This document shows, one piece after another, positions 24,761 to 34,156 of a DNA stretch of 64,000 nt. A program made the translations under genes and the position numbers. The stretch lies in contig CAMTWU010000007.1 of NCBI GenBank assembly GCA_947085525.1, positions 7,302-71,301 on the forward strand, in the 5' to 3' direction. The DNA is from JACPYF01 sp947085525. Lineage in GTDB: Bacteria; Patescibacteriota; Saccharimonadia; Saccharimonadales; Saccharimonadaceae. The notes below the pieces were generated by a model, which saw only the letters and a program-made list of their open reading frames with translations, made no database searches and was not told where the DNA came from. Positions within the stretch are counted from its first letter, which is position 1, and each line of letters starts with the position of its first letter.

Positions 24761-25108
24761 ATGGGATTATTTAGTAGACAAGAACGAGTAAATATTGATC
24801 CAGTTAGTGGAGAGAGATTATCTCCTGGAGAGATCATAGTTGGTGAGAGATACTCACATTCTACAGAAAATTATGAAGTACCAAAAGCAGAAACGCCAGA
24901 ACAGGCAATAGGCCTAGCGCGAACCGCTATGATGATGTTTTCAGGAATGGATAATGATATGTTTAAAGCTGAGGGCTTAGGAGAAAAAGAAATTGCTGAT
25001 AGTAGACAGCTTTCATTTGAGTCCAACCTAGGATTGTTCGGGTGGAGGTCGGACTGGGGAGACAAACCATCGCTTGCTGAGATTGAGGCACCCGATAGAG
25101 TTAGTTAG
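24761..25108 (+). CDS. Hypothetical protein
   Basis: 115 aa. TATAGT lies 10 nt before the ATG. A short N-terminal MGLFSRQERVN is followed by a helical, Met-rich segment (EQAIGLARTAMMMFSGMDNDMF). No homologous family recognised. It lies between the acidic protein and serS, and both neighbours have their own -10 boxes. Confidence 0.55.
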   Translation: MGLFSRQERVNIDPVSGERLSPGEIIVGERYSHSTENYEVPKAETPEQAIGLARTAMMMFSGMDNDMFKAEGLGEKEIADSRQLSFESNLGLFGWRSDWGDKPSLAEIEAPDRVS

Positions 25109-25137
25109 AAACTATATAATCAGGTATAATAATACGC

Positions 25138-26457
25138 ATGATTGATATCAAACAACTGCGCAATAATCCCGATATTTATAAAGATAATGCTAGAAAAAAA
25201 GGCGTTGAAGTCGATGTCGACCAGCTATTAGGGTTTGATAAAGAACTACAAGAGTTACGATCTCAGGTTGATGAAAAACGTCGTCAGATTAACGAACACG
25301 CTGATAATTTTAAGCAAACGCAAGGGACAACATCCCCAGAGAATAACGAAAAAGGTAGAGCATTAAAAAAAGAAAAAGGTGATCTAGAACATAAGCTAAA
25401 ATCAGTACAGCTTCAGTTTGACGAACTTATCAAGAAAGTCCCAAACTTGAGATGGCAAGATGTCCCAGACGGCACAAGTGAAGCAGATAATATCAATTCT
25501 GCACCAGTTATTCAGCCAAGAACTTTCGATTTTGAACCAAAAAACCACTGGCAAATTGCACAGCAAAGAATGTGGATTGATAAAGAGCGGGCGGCAAAGG
25601 TTAGCGGTTCAAGATTCGCTTATATAAAAGGTGATTTAGTTAAACTACAATTAGCAATCGTGCAATTTACTATGAATGTGCTCTCAAACGAGGAAGTTTT
25701 AAAAAAAATTATTAAAGATAACTCCTTATCAATAGACTCAACGCCTTTCACCCCTGTATTACCACCTCTTATGTTAAAGGAATTTGTTTACGATGAGATG
25801 GATCGTCTTGAGCCAAGAGATGACAGATATCAAGTAGGCGAAGAAAAAGATCATTTATGGTTACAAGGCAGTGCTGAACATGTTGTTGGGTCTATGCATA
25901 GGCAGGAAAAATTTAATGAAGCAGATTTACCAATTCGCTATATAGCGTATGCAACAAGTTTCCGCAGAGAGGCTGGAACATATGGTAAAGATACAGAGGG
26001 AATTTTTCGTATGCACCAGTTCGATAAACTTGAAATGGAAGTCCTTAGTGTGCAAGAGAGTGGTATTGAAGAACATAAATTTTTGATAGCAATACAGGAG
26101 TACTTGATGCAGCAACTTGATTTACCATATCGAGTTGTTACAAAATGTGCTGCAGATATCGGAAAGCCAAACGCAAGAGGTATTGATATTGAGGCATGGC
26201 TACCTGGGCAAGATAAATATCGTGAAACTCATACAGCTGATTATATGACCGATTATCAAGCACGTCGACTAAAGACTAGAGTAAGACGCTCTACTGAAAA
26301 TGATTCTAAAGTAGAGCTAGTGCACACTAACGATGCAACTGCTTTTGCACTTGGACGAACAATGATCGCAATCATTGAAAACTACCAAACAGCTAATGGT
26401 GGTGTTCGTATTCCGGAAGTTCTACGCCCATACATGGGCAACCGTGAAGTGCTATAA
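25138..26457 (+). CDS. serS: Seryl-tRNA synthetase
   Basis: 439 aa: N-terminal antiparallel coiled-coil tRNA-binding arm (about 30-110), class II motif 2 (ATSFRREAGTYGKDTEGIFRMHQFDKLEM) and motif 3 (NDATAFALGRTMIAIIENYQ). TATAAT 25125-25130 lies 7 nt before the ATG. It charges tRNA(Ser) and provides the precursor for selenocysteine where used. Confidence 0.97.
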   Translation: MIDIKQLRNNPDIYKDNARKKGVEVDVDQLLGFDKELQELRSQVDEKRRQINEHADNFKQTQGTTSPENNEKGRALKKEKGDLEHKLKSVQLQFDELIKKVPNLRWQDVPDGTSEADNINSAPVIQPRTFDFEPKNHWQIAQQRMWIDKERAAKVSGSRFAYIKGDLVKLQLAIVQFTMNVLSNEEVLKKIIKDNSLSIDSTPFTPVLPPLMLKEFVYDEMDRLEPRDDRYQVGEEKDHLWLQGSAEHVVGSMHRQEKFNEADLPIRYIAYATSFRREAGTYGKDTEGIFRMHQFDKLEMEVLSVQESGIEEHKFLIAIQEYLMQQLDLPYRVVTKCAADIGKPNARGIDIEAWLPGQDKYRETHTADYMTDYQARRLKTRVRRSTENDSKVELVHTNDATAFALGRTMIAIIENYQTANGGVRIPEVLRPYMGNREVL

Positions 26458-26481
26458 TAAGAGTACAAATTAAGGGGGCAT

Positions 26482-26856
26482 ATGATCAAAAATATAAAGC
26501 TCACTGGTATCAAGGTTGATATCGACGAAAAAACGAAAAAATATGTCACTAAAAAAATAGGTAGCATTGACCGATATTTGCCACGTCATGCCAGAAAAAG
26601 CGTCTCGGCCGAAGTTGTGATACGTCAGTCTAACCGTGATCACGGTAACAAGTATGAGACCGAAGTCATTATTCATACCCCTGGACACAAACTCGTTGCC
26701 AAAGACTCAACGGTTAATATATTAGCGTCAATTGATATTGTCGAGGCAAAGATCATCACCCAAGCTCGTAAATATCGCGAAAAACAGATTGATCACCGGG
26801 GCCCGCACAATCTACTAGGTAAATTCAAGCGGAGCTTTCAGAGAGAAAGTTCATAA
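26482..26856 (+). CDS. hpf: Ribosome hibernation factor, short HPF/RaiA
   Basis: 124 aa with the beta-alpha-beta core (IKNIKLTGIKVDIDEKTKKYVTKKIGSIDRYLP ... SIDIVEAKIITQARKYREKQ). It lacks the C-terminal dimerisation domain of long HPF, so by family knowledge it would inactivate 70S ribosomes without making 100S dimers by itself. AAGGGGG precedes the ATG. Confidence 0.9.
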   Translation: MIKNIKLTGIKVDIDEKTKKYVTKKIGSIDRYLPRHARKSVSAEVVIRQSNRDHGNKYETEVIIHTPGHKLVAKDSTVNILASIDIVEAKIITQARKYREKQIDHRGPHNLLGKFKRSFQRESS

Positions 26857-26957
26857 AACAATTCCGTTAAATTACAGGGGTTTTATTAGTGCGGTAAACA
26901 GAGTATAATTGAGCGTAATATTGCAGATATGGCTAGCGAGGAGGCTTGAGTTCTAAA

Positions 26958-29537
26958 ATGCGACAAGTGTTAACCAAGGTGTTTGGCGATCCGCAAAAGC
27001 GGATTTTAAAGAGACTCAACAAACGTGTTGAGGCAGTGAACGCGTTGGCAAAAAAATACGAAGGCATGAAAGATGCTGAACTAAAGAAGCAAACAGCTGT
27101 TCTAAAAAAGAAACTAGAGAACCCGAAAACAACCGAAGATGACATATTACCAGAGGCATTTGCACTAGTTCGCGAAGCCTCTACTCGAGTTCTCAAGATG
27201 CGTCACTTTGATGTTCAATTGATCGGTGGAATGGTGCTGCACGAAGGCAATGTGGCCGAAATGAAAACTGGTGAAGGTAAAACGTTGGTCGCGACCTTGC
27301 CAACATACCTCAATGCACTGAGCGGTAAAGGTGTACATGTCGTCACAGTCAACGATTACCTCGCGCAGCGTGATGCAGGCTGGATGGGCGAGTTGTATGG
27401 GTATCTAGGCTTATCGACAGGGATTATTATCAACGATGCATCGTTCTTGTACGACAAAGATTTCGACAATACGGCTCATGACGACCCACGTATGCGAAAG
27501 TTGCGTCCTGCAACCCGCAAAGAAGCCTACGAAGCTGATATAACATATGGTACCAACAACGAATTTGGTTTTGATTATCTACGCGACAACATGGTGAATG
27601 AAGTCGATCTACTCCGTCAGCGTGACTTGCACTTTGCGATCGTGGACGAGGTCGACTCGATTCTAATTGACGAAGCTCGAACACCTCTGATCATCTCATC
27701 ACAAGCCGCCGAGAGTACTGATAGCTACATACAATTTTCAAAAGTAGCCAAGAAATTAGTACCCGAAGACTACATACTGGATGAAAAACGTAAGAGCGTC
27801 GCACTAACAGATCAGGGTGTCAACAAAGTTGAAAAATTACTAGGCATTAGAAATCTCTACAGCCCAGATGCCGTACGATATGTCTACCACATGGATCAAG
27901 CCCTGCGTGCCCAAACTCTGTTTCGCCGCGACAAAGATTACGTTGTTGCTAGCGATGGCGAAGTTGTTATTGTCGATGAATTTACAGGACGTTTAATGCA
28001 AGGTCGCCGTTATAACGAAGGCTTGCACCAAGCGATCGAAGCAAAAGAAAGCGTACCAGTGCAGCAAGAGAGCCAAACACTCGCGACAATTTCGTTCCAA
28101 AACTATTTCCGATTGTATGACAAATTGTCTGGTATGACGGGTACGGCATTCACCGAAGCTGAAGAGTTCCAGCAAATTTACGAACTCGATGTTGTACAGG
28201 TTCCAGCAAATCGACCCCTGATACGTGATGACCGAACAGACCTCATATTCAAGACGGAAACTGCCAAGATCAATGCAATCGTCAAGGAGATTCAATTACA
28301 TCAAAGCGAAGGTCGTCCAGTATTGATCGGTTCTGCATCGATTGCAAAAAACGAGCTGATATCAAAAGCGCTCGATAAAGCCAAAGTCAAACATGAACTA
28401 CTGAACGCAAAAAACAACGAACGTGAAGCGGCTATTGTTGCCGAAGCTGGCAAAGCAGGAGCTGTCACGCTAGCAACTAACATCGCCGGTCGTGGTACAG
28501 ACATCGTACTAGGCAAAGGCGTCAAAGAAGCAGGTGGTTTAGTTGTTATTGGATCCGAACGCCACGAAGCCCGTCGTATCGATAACCAGTTACGTGGTCG
28601 TGGTGGTCGTCAGGGTGATCCTGGTGTGACACAATTTTACGTTTCGACCGAGGATGACTTGATGCGTATTTTCCAGGGTGATCGCGTAGCTAAACTGATG
28701 GATCGTCTAGGCGTAGATGAGACTATGCCAATCCAAAACAGGGCAGTATCAAAAACACTAGAGGCAGCACAAAAACGTGTCGAAGGCTACAACTACGATA
28801 CCCGTAAAAACGTGGTGCAATACGACAATGTGATCAACCGTCACCGTAAAGTTGTCTATATCATCCGTCGCGAAATTTTGCAGGGTGAAAATATCAAACC
28901 AGAGATCGACAAACTGATTACTGACAGTGTTGCTGAGCTGACATATGTTCCAGCAAAGAACAACCCAGACTTTGCAGCGAGTTTCCAGGTTGTATTCCCA
29001 ATTTCCGACAAAGAAGTTACAAAGATTGGTGTCGAGAAAAACGACAAAGCTCGCCGTGAGCTAGCACTCAAAGCAGTGAATAAACTGTATGACAAAAAAG
29101 AAAAAGAGATCGGCAGCGAAAATATGCGTAGTGTTGAGCGCGAAGTGTACATGCAGGTGCTCGATACCTTATGGATGCAGCACCTCGAGAACATGCAACA
29201 CCTACGCGAAGGTATCCACTGGCGTAGTGTTGGTCAGCGCGACCCGTTGGTTGAATACCGAGCCGAGAGTCAAAAACTATTTGATAGCTTGCAGGCAACT
29301 TTGCGCGCCGAAGTATTAAAAGCAATCACACATGTGACTAAAGCTGATATCGCACATCGTGAATACCACGAAACCGAACTGACACGTGCGGCTGAAGGCG
29401 CAGTCGAGGTAGGTGTGAACGAAATCAGTAGTGGTGAAAAAGAAATTAACTTCGCAGTAAAGTCAGAAAAGAAGCAAAATAACGCAGCGCGAAAGAAAAA
29501 GAAGCAAAAGCGTCAGAACAAGAAAAAGAATCGTTAA
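26958..29537 (+). CDS. secA: Preprotein translocase ATPase SecA
   Basis: 859 aa from ATG 26958; a TTG at 26946 is also in frame, but the family-typical N-terminus (LTKVFGDPQKRILKRL) fits the ATG even though GAGGAGG is 13 nt away. Walker A MKTGEGKT (102-109), Walker B DEVDSILIDEART, PPXD cross-linking region, NBD2 (GRGTDIVLG, RGRGGRQGD) and the helical scaffold are all present. The C-terminus is a Lys/Asn-rich tail without the Cys zinc finger. It drives Sec export with lepB downstream in the pathway. TATAAT at about 26903. Confidence 0.97.
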   Translation: MRQVLTKVFGDPQKRILKRLNKRVEAVNALAKKYEGMKDAELKKQTAVLKKKLENPKTTEDDILPEAFALVREASTRVLKMRHFDVQLIGGMVLHEGNVAEMKTGEGKTLVATLPTYLNALSGKGVHVVTVNDYLAQRDAGWMGELYGYLGLSTGIIINDASFLYDKDFDNTAHDDPRMRKLRPATRKEAYEADITYGTNNEFGFDYLRDNMVNEVDLLRQRDLHFAIVDEVDSILIDEARTPLIISSQAAESTDSYIQFSKVAKKLVPEDYILDEKRKSVALTDQGVNKVEKLLGIRNLYSPDAVRYVYHMDQALRAQTLFRRDKDYVVASDGEVVIVDEFTGRLMQGRRYNEGLHQAIEAKESVPVQQESQTLATISFQNYFRLYDKLSGMTGTAFTEAEEFQQIYELDVVQVPANRPLIRDDRTDLIFKTETAKINAIVKEIQLHQSEGRPVLIGSASIAKNELISKALDKAKVKHELLNAKNNEREAAIVAEAGKAGAVTLATNIAGRGTDIVLGKGVKEAGGLVVIGSERHEARRIDNQLRGRGGRQGDPGVTQFYVSTEDDLMRIFQGDRVAKLMDRLGVDETMPIQNRAVSKTLEAAQKRVEGYNYDTRKNVVQYDNVINRHRKVVYIIRREILQGENIKPEIDKLITDSVAELTYVPAKNNPDFAASFQVVFPISDKEVTKIGVEKNDKARRELALKAVNKLYDKKEKEIGSENMRSVEREVYMQVLDTLWMQHLENMQHLREGIHWRSVGQRDPLVEYRAESQKLFDSLQATLRAEVLKAITHVTKADIAHREYHETELTRAAEGAVEVGVNEISSGEKEINFAVKSEKKQNNAARKKKKQKRQNKKKNR

Positions 29538-29566
29538 TCGGTGTGGGCAGATAGGACAGCAGTAAT

Positions 29567-30850
29567 TTGAAACACATTGTAGAAGAAATCAAACTAAAAT
29601 CCGGCGCACGCGGACTATTCATTGATGTACCAGATGCAACTGTAATGAGCTTTCAGTTCAACTTTCGCGCTGGTAGCCGATTGAGCAAGAACAAAGACAT
29701 TTATGAAACCGCACATATCATGGAACACATGGCGTTTGGTGCAAATGCTCGCTTCAAAGACGAACACGCGTTTGAGGCAGAATTTACCAAAAATGGTGCC
29801 TATCACAACGCATCTACCTCTGATTATTCACTAGATTATTATGCGAGCTGTGCCGATTTCGAATGGGATCGCATATTGGATCTGCAGCAAGTTTCAATTA
29901 CTTCACCAAAATTTCGTGAAGACGAGCTGGATGCCGAAAAGGGTAACGTCAAAAGTGAGCTCACTGGGTTTCTAAGCAATTACAACCGGATCTTGTGGCC
30001 TAGGATTCAGCAATTACTCGGTGAAGATGTGCTGACATATCCACAGCGCCTCAAAACTATCAATAATATTACAGTTCGTGATATACGCGAACATCACCAA
30101 CGAACACACACAGCGCAAAACCTGCGATTTGTTGTTGCAGGTAAACTACACGGTCGCAAAACACAGCTCAAACAAATGCTCGAGGAATGGAACTTGCCAG
30201 AAGGTGAGCGATTCAAGATGTTAGTCGAAGAACATCCACAAATCACCAAGCCGACATTGATTCCACGTAAAGAAGCACCAAACCTAACCTTTGGTATCGC
30301 ACTCGTATTGCCGCGACAGCTGAGCGATCCCGAGACCGCTACCATGGGCTGTCTCGATCATCTACTGACGGGTACTATGTATTCACGTATCATGGGTGCA
30401 GCCCGCAAAAAAGGTCTAGCATATGGTATCTGGTCAGACACAACCTCATTTGAAACCTACAGCCTATGGGAAATCGGCGGCGAAATGAACACTGACACAG
30501 CCGAAGAAGTATTCGATATTATCGTTCGCGAGCTCAAAGTCGTACTGGCCGGTAAACTAACTGACGAAGAAGTTGAAGCTGCTAAACAATACGCATTAGG
30601 TCGTTATCAAATGGGCGCGCAAACAGTTGGTCAAATCGCGAGTTTTTATTCAGGACGATATTTCTTTGACGGCGTCGTCAATGAATATGACAAAGTACCT
30701 GCACGTATCGAGGCTACCAAGCGCGAAAACATCGCCAAACTAGCCCAAGAATTCATCGACAACCAAACATGGGTACTCGCTGGTGTAGCTGACAGCGAAC
30801 GTGAATTGTTAGATAGTTTACACTCGAAACTAGCAACTATTTTCAACTAA
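29567..30850 (+). CDS. M16 family zinc protease
   Basis: 427 aa from TTG 29567, 29 nt after secA. Inverted zinc motif H50-x-x-E-H54 (HIMEH) with the third ligand Glu131 (77 residues later), then the inactive-type C-terminal M16 half. Relatives include mitochondrial processing peptidase and PqqL-like peptidases that clear signal peptides or small peptides. Its position after secA suggests, but does not prove, a role in export-related peptide turnover. No strong Shine-Dalgarno. Confidence 0.92.
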   Translation: MKHIVEEIKLKSGARGLFIDVPDATVMSFQFNFRAGSRLSKNKDIYETAHIMEHMAFGANARFKDEHAFEAEFTKNGAYHNASTSDYSLDYYASCADFEWDRILDLQQVSITSPKFREDELDAEKGNVKSELTGFLSNYNRILWPRIQQLLGEDVLTYPQRLKTINNITVRDIREHHQRTHTAQNLRFVVAGKLHGRKTQLKQMLEEWNLPEGERFKMLVEEHPQITKPTLIPRKEAPNLTFGIALVLPRQLSDPETATMGCLDHLLTGTMYSRIMGAARKKGLAYGIWSDTTSFETYSLWEIGGEMNTDTAEEVFDIIVRELKVVLAGKLTDEEVEAAKQYALGRYQMGAQTVGQIASFYSGRYFFDGVVNEYDKVPARIEATKRENIAKLAQEFIDNQTWVLAGVADSERELLDSLHSKLATIFN

Positions 30851-30865
30851 TGCGATAATGTACCT

Positions 30866-32155
30866 ATGAAAATTGCATTGTTAGGCTACGGCGTAGAGGG
30901 CGAGAGCGCATACAAATATTATTCACGCACTCAGCCTGATGCTCAGTTTGTGATATATGACAATGCTGAAGCACCAAAATACGAGATTCCTAACGGTGTA
31001 GAGTTTGTTGGTGGCGTCACGGATTTTCACAATATCGACGCTGATATTGTAGTGAAAACCCCTGCCATTGCACCCGACAAAGTAAGCTCAACTGGCAAAA
31101 TTACCTCTGTGACGCGCGAGTTTTTCGATATGTGTCCTGCACCAATTATTGGCGTGACTGGTACAAAAGGCAAAGGTACAACTTGTACATTAATTTACGA
31201 AATTTTAAAAGCTGCTGGCAAAAAAGTATTTCTAGTTGGCAACATTGGAAAACCATCATTAGACATAATTCAAGAACTTACAACAGACAGTATTGTTGTG
31301 TACGAATTATCTAGTTTTCAATTGTGGGATCTAGAAAAATCCCCGCATATTGCAATAGTTCTATTAGTTGAAGCAGATCATTTGAATGTTCATAAATCAA
31401 TGGATGAGTATACTGAGGCAAAGGCAAATATAGCAAAGTATCAGCGACCAAGTGACTTAATCATTTACCATCCAACAAACGAGATAAGTGCTAAAATTGC
31501 TACTTACTCACAAGGAACAAAGCTACATTACAACACACCAGAGGGTGCATTTGTTCACGATGACATTATTGAGATTTCTAATCAAAAGATTTGTTCAATT
31601 AACGAAGTTGGACTTTTAGGAGTACATAATCTCGAGAATATCTGTGCAGCTGTTACTGCTGCTTGGCACTATACTCAGGACGTTGAAGTAGTTGCAAAGG
31701 TTATCAAAGAGTTCAAAGGTCTTCCTCATCATACAGAAAAAGTACATGAAGTAAATGGAGTGAGTTTCTATGATGATAGCTTTTCATCTGCACCATCAGC
31801 TACTATCGCGGCTATAAAATCGTTTAAAGATCCCGAAATTGTCATTATCGGAGGTGCTGAAAAAAATGCTGATTTTACTGATCTAGTTAATGCCATTGCT
31901 GCAACGGAAAATATCAGAAAAATCATTTTAATAGGTGAGACTGCGCCTCGTATACAAGCACTACTTGAATCTGCTGGTGAAAAACGATTTGAAGTTGATA
32001 GTACTAATGATTTTCCTAGTATTGTTTCGCGTGCAAAAGAGATCGCTCAGCCAGGCGATGTCGTGTTACTTAGCCCCGGTTGTGCGAGTTTTGGTATGTT
32101 CAATAATTTTTACGAGCGTGGCGACCAATTTCAAGCATTAGTTAAAAACATATGA
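30866..32155 (+). CDS. murD: UDP-N-acetylmuramoyl-L-alanine:glutamate ligase (MurD/MurD2 type)
   Basis: 429 aa Mur ligase: ATP-binding GVTGTKGKGTTCT (about 96-108), the central-domain Glu/His segment (VLLVEADHLNVHKSMDEY) and the C-terminal domain with DDSFSSAPSATIAAI. A GATAAT box precedes the ATG. The 4-nt overlap with a MurL-like epimerase suggests that it adds L-Glu (MurD2 activity as described for Xanthomonas) and not D-Glu. This is inferred from context; the sequence alone does not decide it. From about 31190 codon use becomes more AT-rich than in the first 100 codons. Confidence 0.93.
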   Translation: MKIALLGYGVEGESAYKYYSRTQPDAQFVIYDNAEAPKYEIPNGVEFVGGVTDFHNIDADIVVKTPAIAPDKVSSTGKITSVTREFFDMCPAPIIGVTGTKGKGTTCTLIYEILKAAGKKVFLVGNIGKPSLDIIQELTTDSIVVYELSSFQLWDLEKSPHIAIVLLVEADHLNVHKSMDEYTEAKANIAKYQRPSDLIIYHPTNEISAKIATYSQGTKLHYNTPEGAFVHDDIIEISNQKICSINEVGLLGVHNLENICAAVTAAWHYTQDVEVVAKVIKEFKGLPHHTEKVHEVNGVSFYDDSFSSAPSATIAAIKSFKDPEIVIIGGAEKNADFTDLVNAIAATENIRKIILIGETAPRIQALLESAGEKRFEVDSTNDFPSIVSRAKEIAQPGDVVLLSPGCASFGMFNNFYERGDQFQALVKNI

Positions 32156-33405
32156 ATAAATTTATTTTTGAAAAGTACAGTTTTAAAGAAAATACCGCGT
32201 CTTTTAATTATAGCTTCGAGGACGGCCTAAAATTCAAAGAGGAAATTATATTTGATGACTTTGGTGAATATGATGAAGATCTACTAAACAAAGCACTCTT
32301 TTTTAGTTTTATTTTAATTGGTACGTCATACTACAAAGCATTTCCATCACGCGAAGTCGAATTAAAAGTTGGCCAGTTAGACAGTTGGCAGGCCGATTTC
32401 TTTAATAAAGTCTATCAAGAAGGTTTGAGCCAATTCGCATTTGAAAATAACTTGACTCGTGATGATTTGGCACATTTCATAGCCACGAGCGATGATGCTG
32501 CGCAAGCACTACAATATAACGGAGATGGTACTTTGGTCCTACAAAGCGGCGGTAAAGACTCACTACTGACTGCTTCGCTGCTAGTAGAAAAAGACGAGCA
32601 GTTCGTACCATGGTATATATCTAGTAGTTCCTTACATCCAAACATTTTGGATGATCTAGGTTACAAATTACAGATCACTCAACGTCAGATCGATCATGCA
32701 GGATTGCGCCAGTCTAGCAAGCAGGGTGGTAAAAATGGACATGTGCCAGTTACATATATAGTACAAAGCCTCGCGCTGATACAAGCAATTTTACTGGGTA
32801 AAAATAAAGTTTTAGTGTCAATTGGTCATGAAGGCGAAGAACCACATGATTGGATAGGTGACCTGCCGGTAAATCATCAGTGGTCAAAAACTTGGCCAGC
32901 AGAGCAAGCCTTTTCACAATATTTACAAAGGTATATTTCAGCTGATATTACACTAGGTTCACCTTTACGCCAATATAGCGAACTGAGGATCGCCGAGCTG
33001 TTTATGCTGAAGGCATGGAAAAAATTTGGCCATAGCTTTTCGTCATGCAACAAAGCAAACTATCGTCAGGGTGAAAATAATCAACAACTCACATGGTGCG
33101 GAGACTGCCCAAAGTGCGCAAACTCATACTTATTGTTCGCACCATTCCTAGATGCCAACGAGCTTAAAAGTATATTTGATAACCAGGATTTATTCGAAAA
33201 GCCTAGCTTGCAAGAAACATTTAAAGGACTCTTGGGTATAGATGGTGTCATGAAGCCATTTGAGTGCGTAGGTGAAATAGATGAGCTGCGACGGGCATAT
33301 CACATGGCTCAGCAACGAGGTAGTTACGACCAGCTTTCGTTCGATGTGCCAGCTTCTAACTTTGATTACAAAGCGGAATATCCTTCACAGAAATTAAATA
33401 TTTGA
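32152..33405 (+). CDS. murL: MurL-like UDP-MurNAc-L-Ala-L-Glu epimerase
   Basis: 417 aa. A PP-loop S132GGKDS137 suggests adenylation of a carboxylate, followed by conserved YIVQSLALIQAILLG, a GHEGEEPHDWIGDLPVNHQWSKTW segment and three Cys in WCGDCPKC (316, 319, 322). In Xanthomonas, MurL epimerises the terminal L-Glu of UDP-MurNAc-L-Ala-L-Glu to D-Glu using ATP, paired with MurD2. The ATGA overlap with murD reproduces that pair. A generic PP-loop/ExsB-like enzyme is the alternative. It ends with TGA. Confidence 0.72.
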   Translation: MNKFIFEKYSFKENTASFNYSFEDGLKFKEEIIFDDFGEYDEDLLNKALFFSFILIGTSYYKAFPSREVELKVGQLDSWQADFFNKVYQEGLSQFAFENNLTRDDLAHFIATSDDAAQALQYNGDGTLVLQSGGKDSLLTASLLVEKDEQFVPWYISSSSLHPNILDDLGYKLQITQRQIDHAGLRQSSKQGGKNGHVPVTYIVQSLALIQAILLGKNKVLVSIGHEGEEPHDWIGDLPVNHQWSKTWPAEQAFSQYLQRYISADITLGSPLRQYSELRIAELFMLKAWKKFGHSFSSCNKANYRQGENNQQLTWCGDCPKCANSYLLFAPFLDANELKSIFDNQDLFEKPSLQETFKGLLGIDGVMKPFECVGEIDELRRAYHMAQQRGSYDQLSFDVPASNFDYKAEYPSQKLNI

Positions 33406-33430
33406 CGATTTAACTAATAGAGAGTATAGT
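33402..33430 (+). promoter_or_regulatory. Promoter of the first Clp-N gene
   Basis: TTGACG (33402-33407; it contains the murL stop codon), 17-nt spacer, TATAGT (33425-33430). A TTTCCA/TGGAAA hairpin (33439-33454) sits at the predicted 5' end. Confidence 0.75.
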
Positions 33431-33527
33431 AGACCTAATTTCCAGTGGTGGAAACGAACTTTTCAAGTAAATAGATATGAGATTCATCTGAGTCTCTACA
33501 TCCTATTCATTCAATCGAGGATCGCCT

Positions 33528-33947
33528 ATGCACTTTAATCAAGTATTTGACGATGAAGCACGCCAGCTTCTATGTCATGCAGAGGAAGAAGCAAGAATTC
33601 TGAAGAGCGAGCACATCACTTCAGCGTGTCTATTTATCGCACTTCTTCGTTCTGAAAATGGAGAAGTGCAGATGGCGTTAACACCTCTCGGCTTTACAGT
33701 CGAAGAAGCTCGCTCTCAAGTCCAGCAAATCACCGGATTAGGGGAGTGGACACACTCGGCTCATCTTGTGTTTTCGCGAGGATCATTCCAGATCCTCGGC
33801 CGTGCGACAATTATGGCGTCACGCGGCGGCCCTGACCGTGTAGGTGTTGCGCACATCATGAGAGCCATCTTCACCGAGCCGCAAGGAGTCACTGAACAGC
33901 TTCTGAAAAAAACAATTCAGGCACCTGTTCCGGTGACAAGCTCATGA
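33528..33947 (+). CDS. Stand-alone Clp N-terminal-domain protein
   Basis: 139 aa, GAGG 7-8 nt before the ATG. It contains a full Clp_N double repeat (FDDEARQLLCHAEEEARILKSEHITSACLFIALLRSENGEV ... GPDRVGVAHIMRAIFTEP) and no AAA+ module. Clp_N domains bind adaptors or substrates of ClpC/ClpB; free-standing ones may act as adaptors or antagonists. The gene is GC-richer than its neighbours, with its own promoter, structured leader and 3' hairpin. Confidence 0.8.
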   Translation: MHFNQVFDDEARQLLCHAEEEARILKSEHITSACLFIALLRSENGEVQMALTPLGFTVEEARSQVQQITGLGEWTHSAHLVFSRGSFQILGRATIMASRGGPDRVGVAHIMRAIFTEPQGVTEQLLKKTIQAPVPVTSS

Positions 33948-33955
33948 ATAGGAGA

Positions 33956-33979
33956 CCCTCGGGCGTAAAAACCCGAGGG
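33956..33979 (+). terminator. 3' hairpin of the first Clp-N gene
   Basis: CCCTCGGG/CCCGAGGG perfect stem with an 8-nt loop, but followed by AAAATCC in place of a T-run. It may be a 3' stabiliser or a non-canonical terminator. Confidence 0.6.
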
Positions 33980-33988
33980 AAAATCCTA

Positions 33989-34010
33989 GAATTTCATATC
34001 TGTTTATTTG
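33989..34010 (+). repeat. 22-bp direct repeat, left copy
   Basis: Identical over 22 bp to 34696-34717. The two copies flank the second Clp-N gene. The left copy ends in the -35 region of that gene. Confidence 0.85.
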
Positions 34011-34037
34011 ACAATATTGCATAATATATGCTATAAT
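34008..34037 (+). promoter_or_regulatory. Promoter of the second Clp-N gene
   Basis: TTGACA (34008-34013), 18-nt spacer, extended -10 TGCTATAAT (hexamer 34032-34037). Confidence 0.75.
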
Positions 34038-34156
34038 ATTGACAAGTGGGCAAGTACTTTTAAAAGTAGATAGATATGAAGTTCATTGAGCCTGTATGGT
34101 CAATTAGCTTCTGTTTTAAACCTATCCAACAACCTCAACCCCCGAGGAGATGTATT

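Noticed and set aside
29068..29325. ORFs antisense or out of frame within secA
   Set aside because: They are shadows of the conserved SecA coding frame without start signals.
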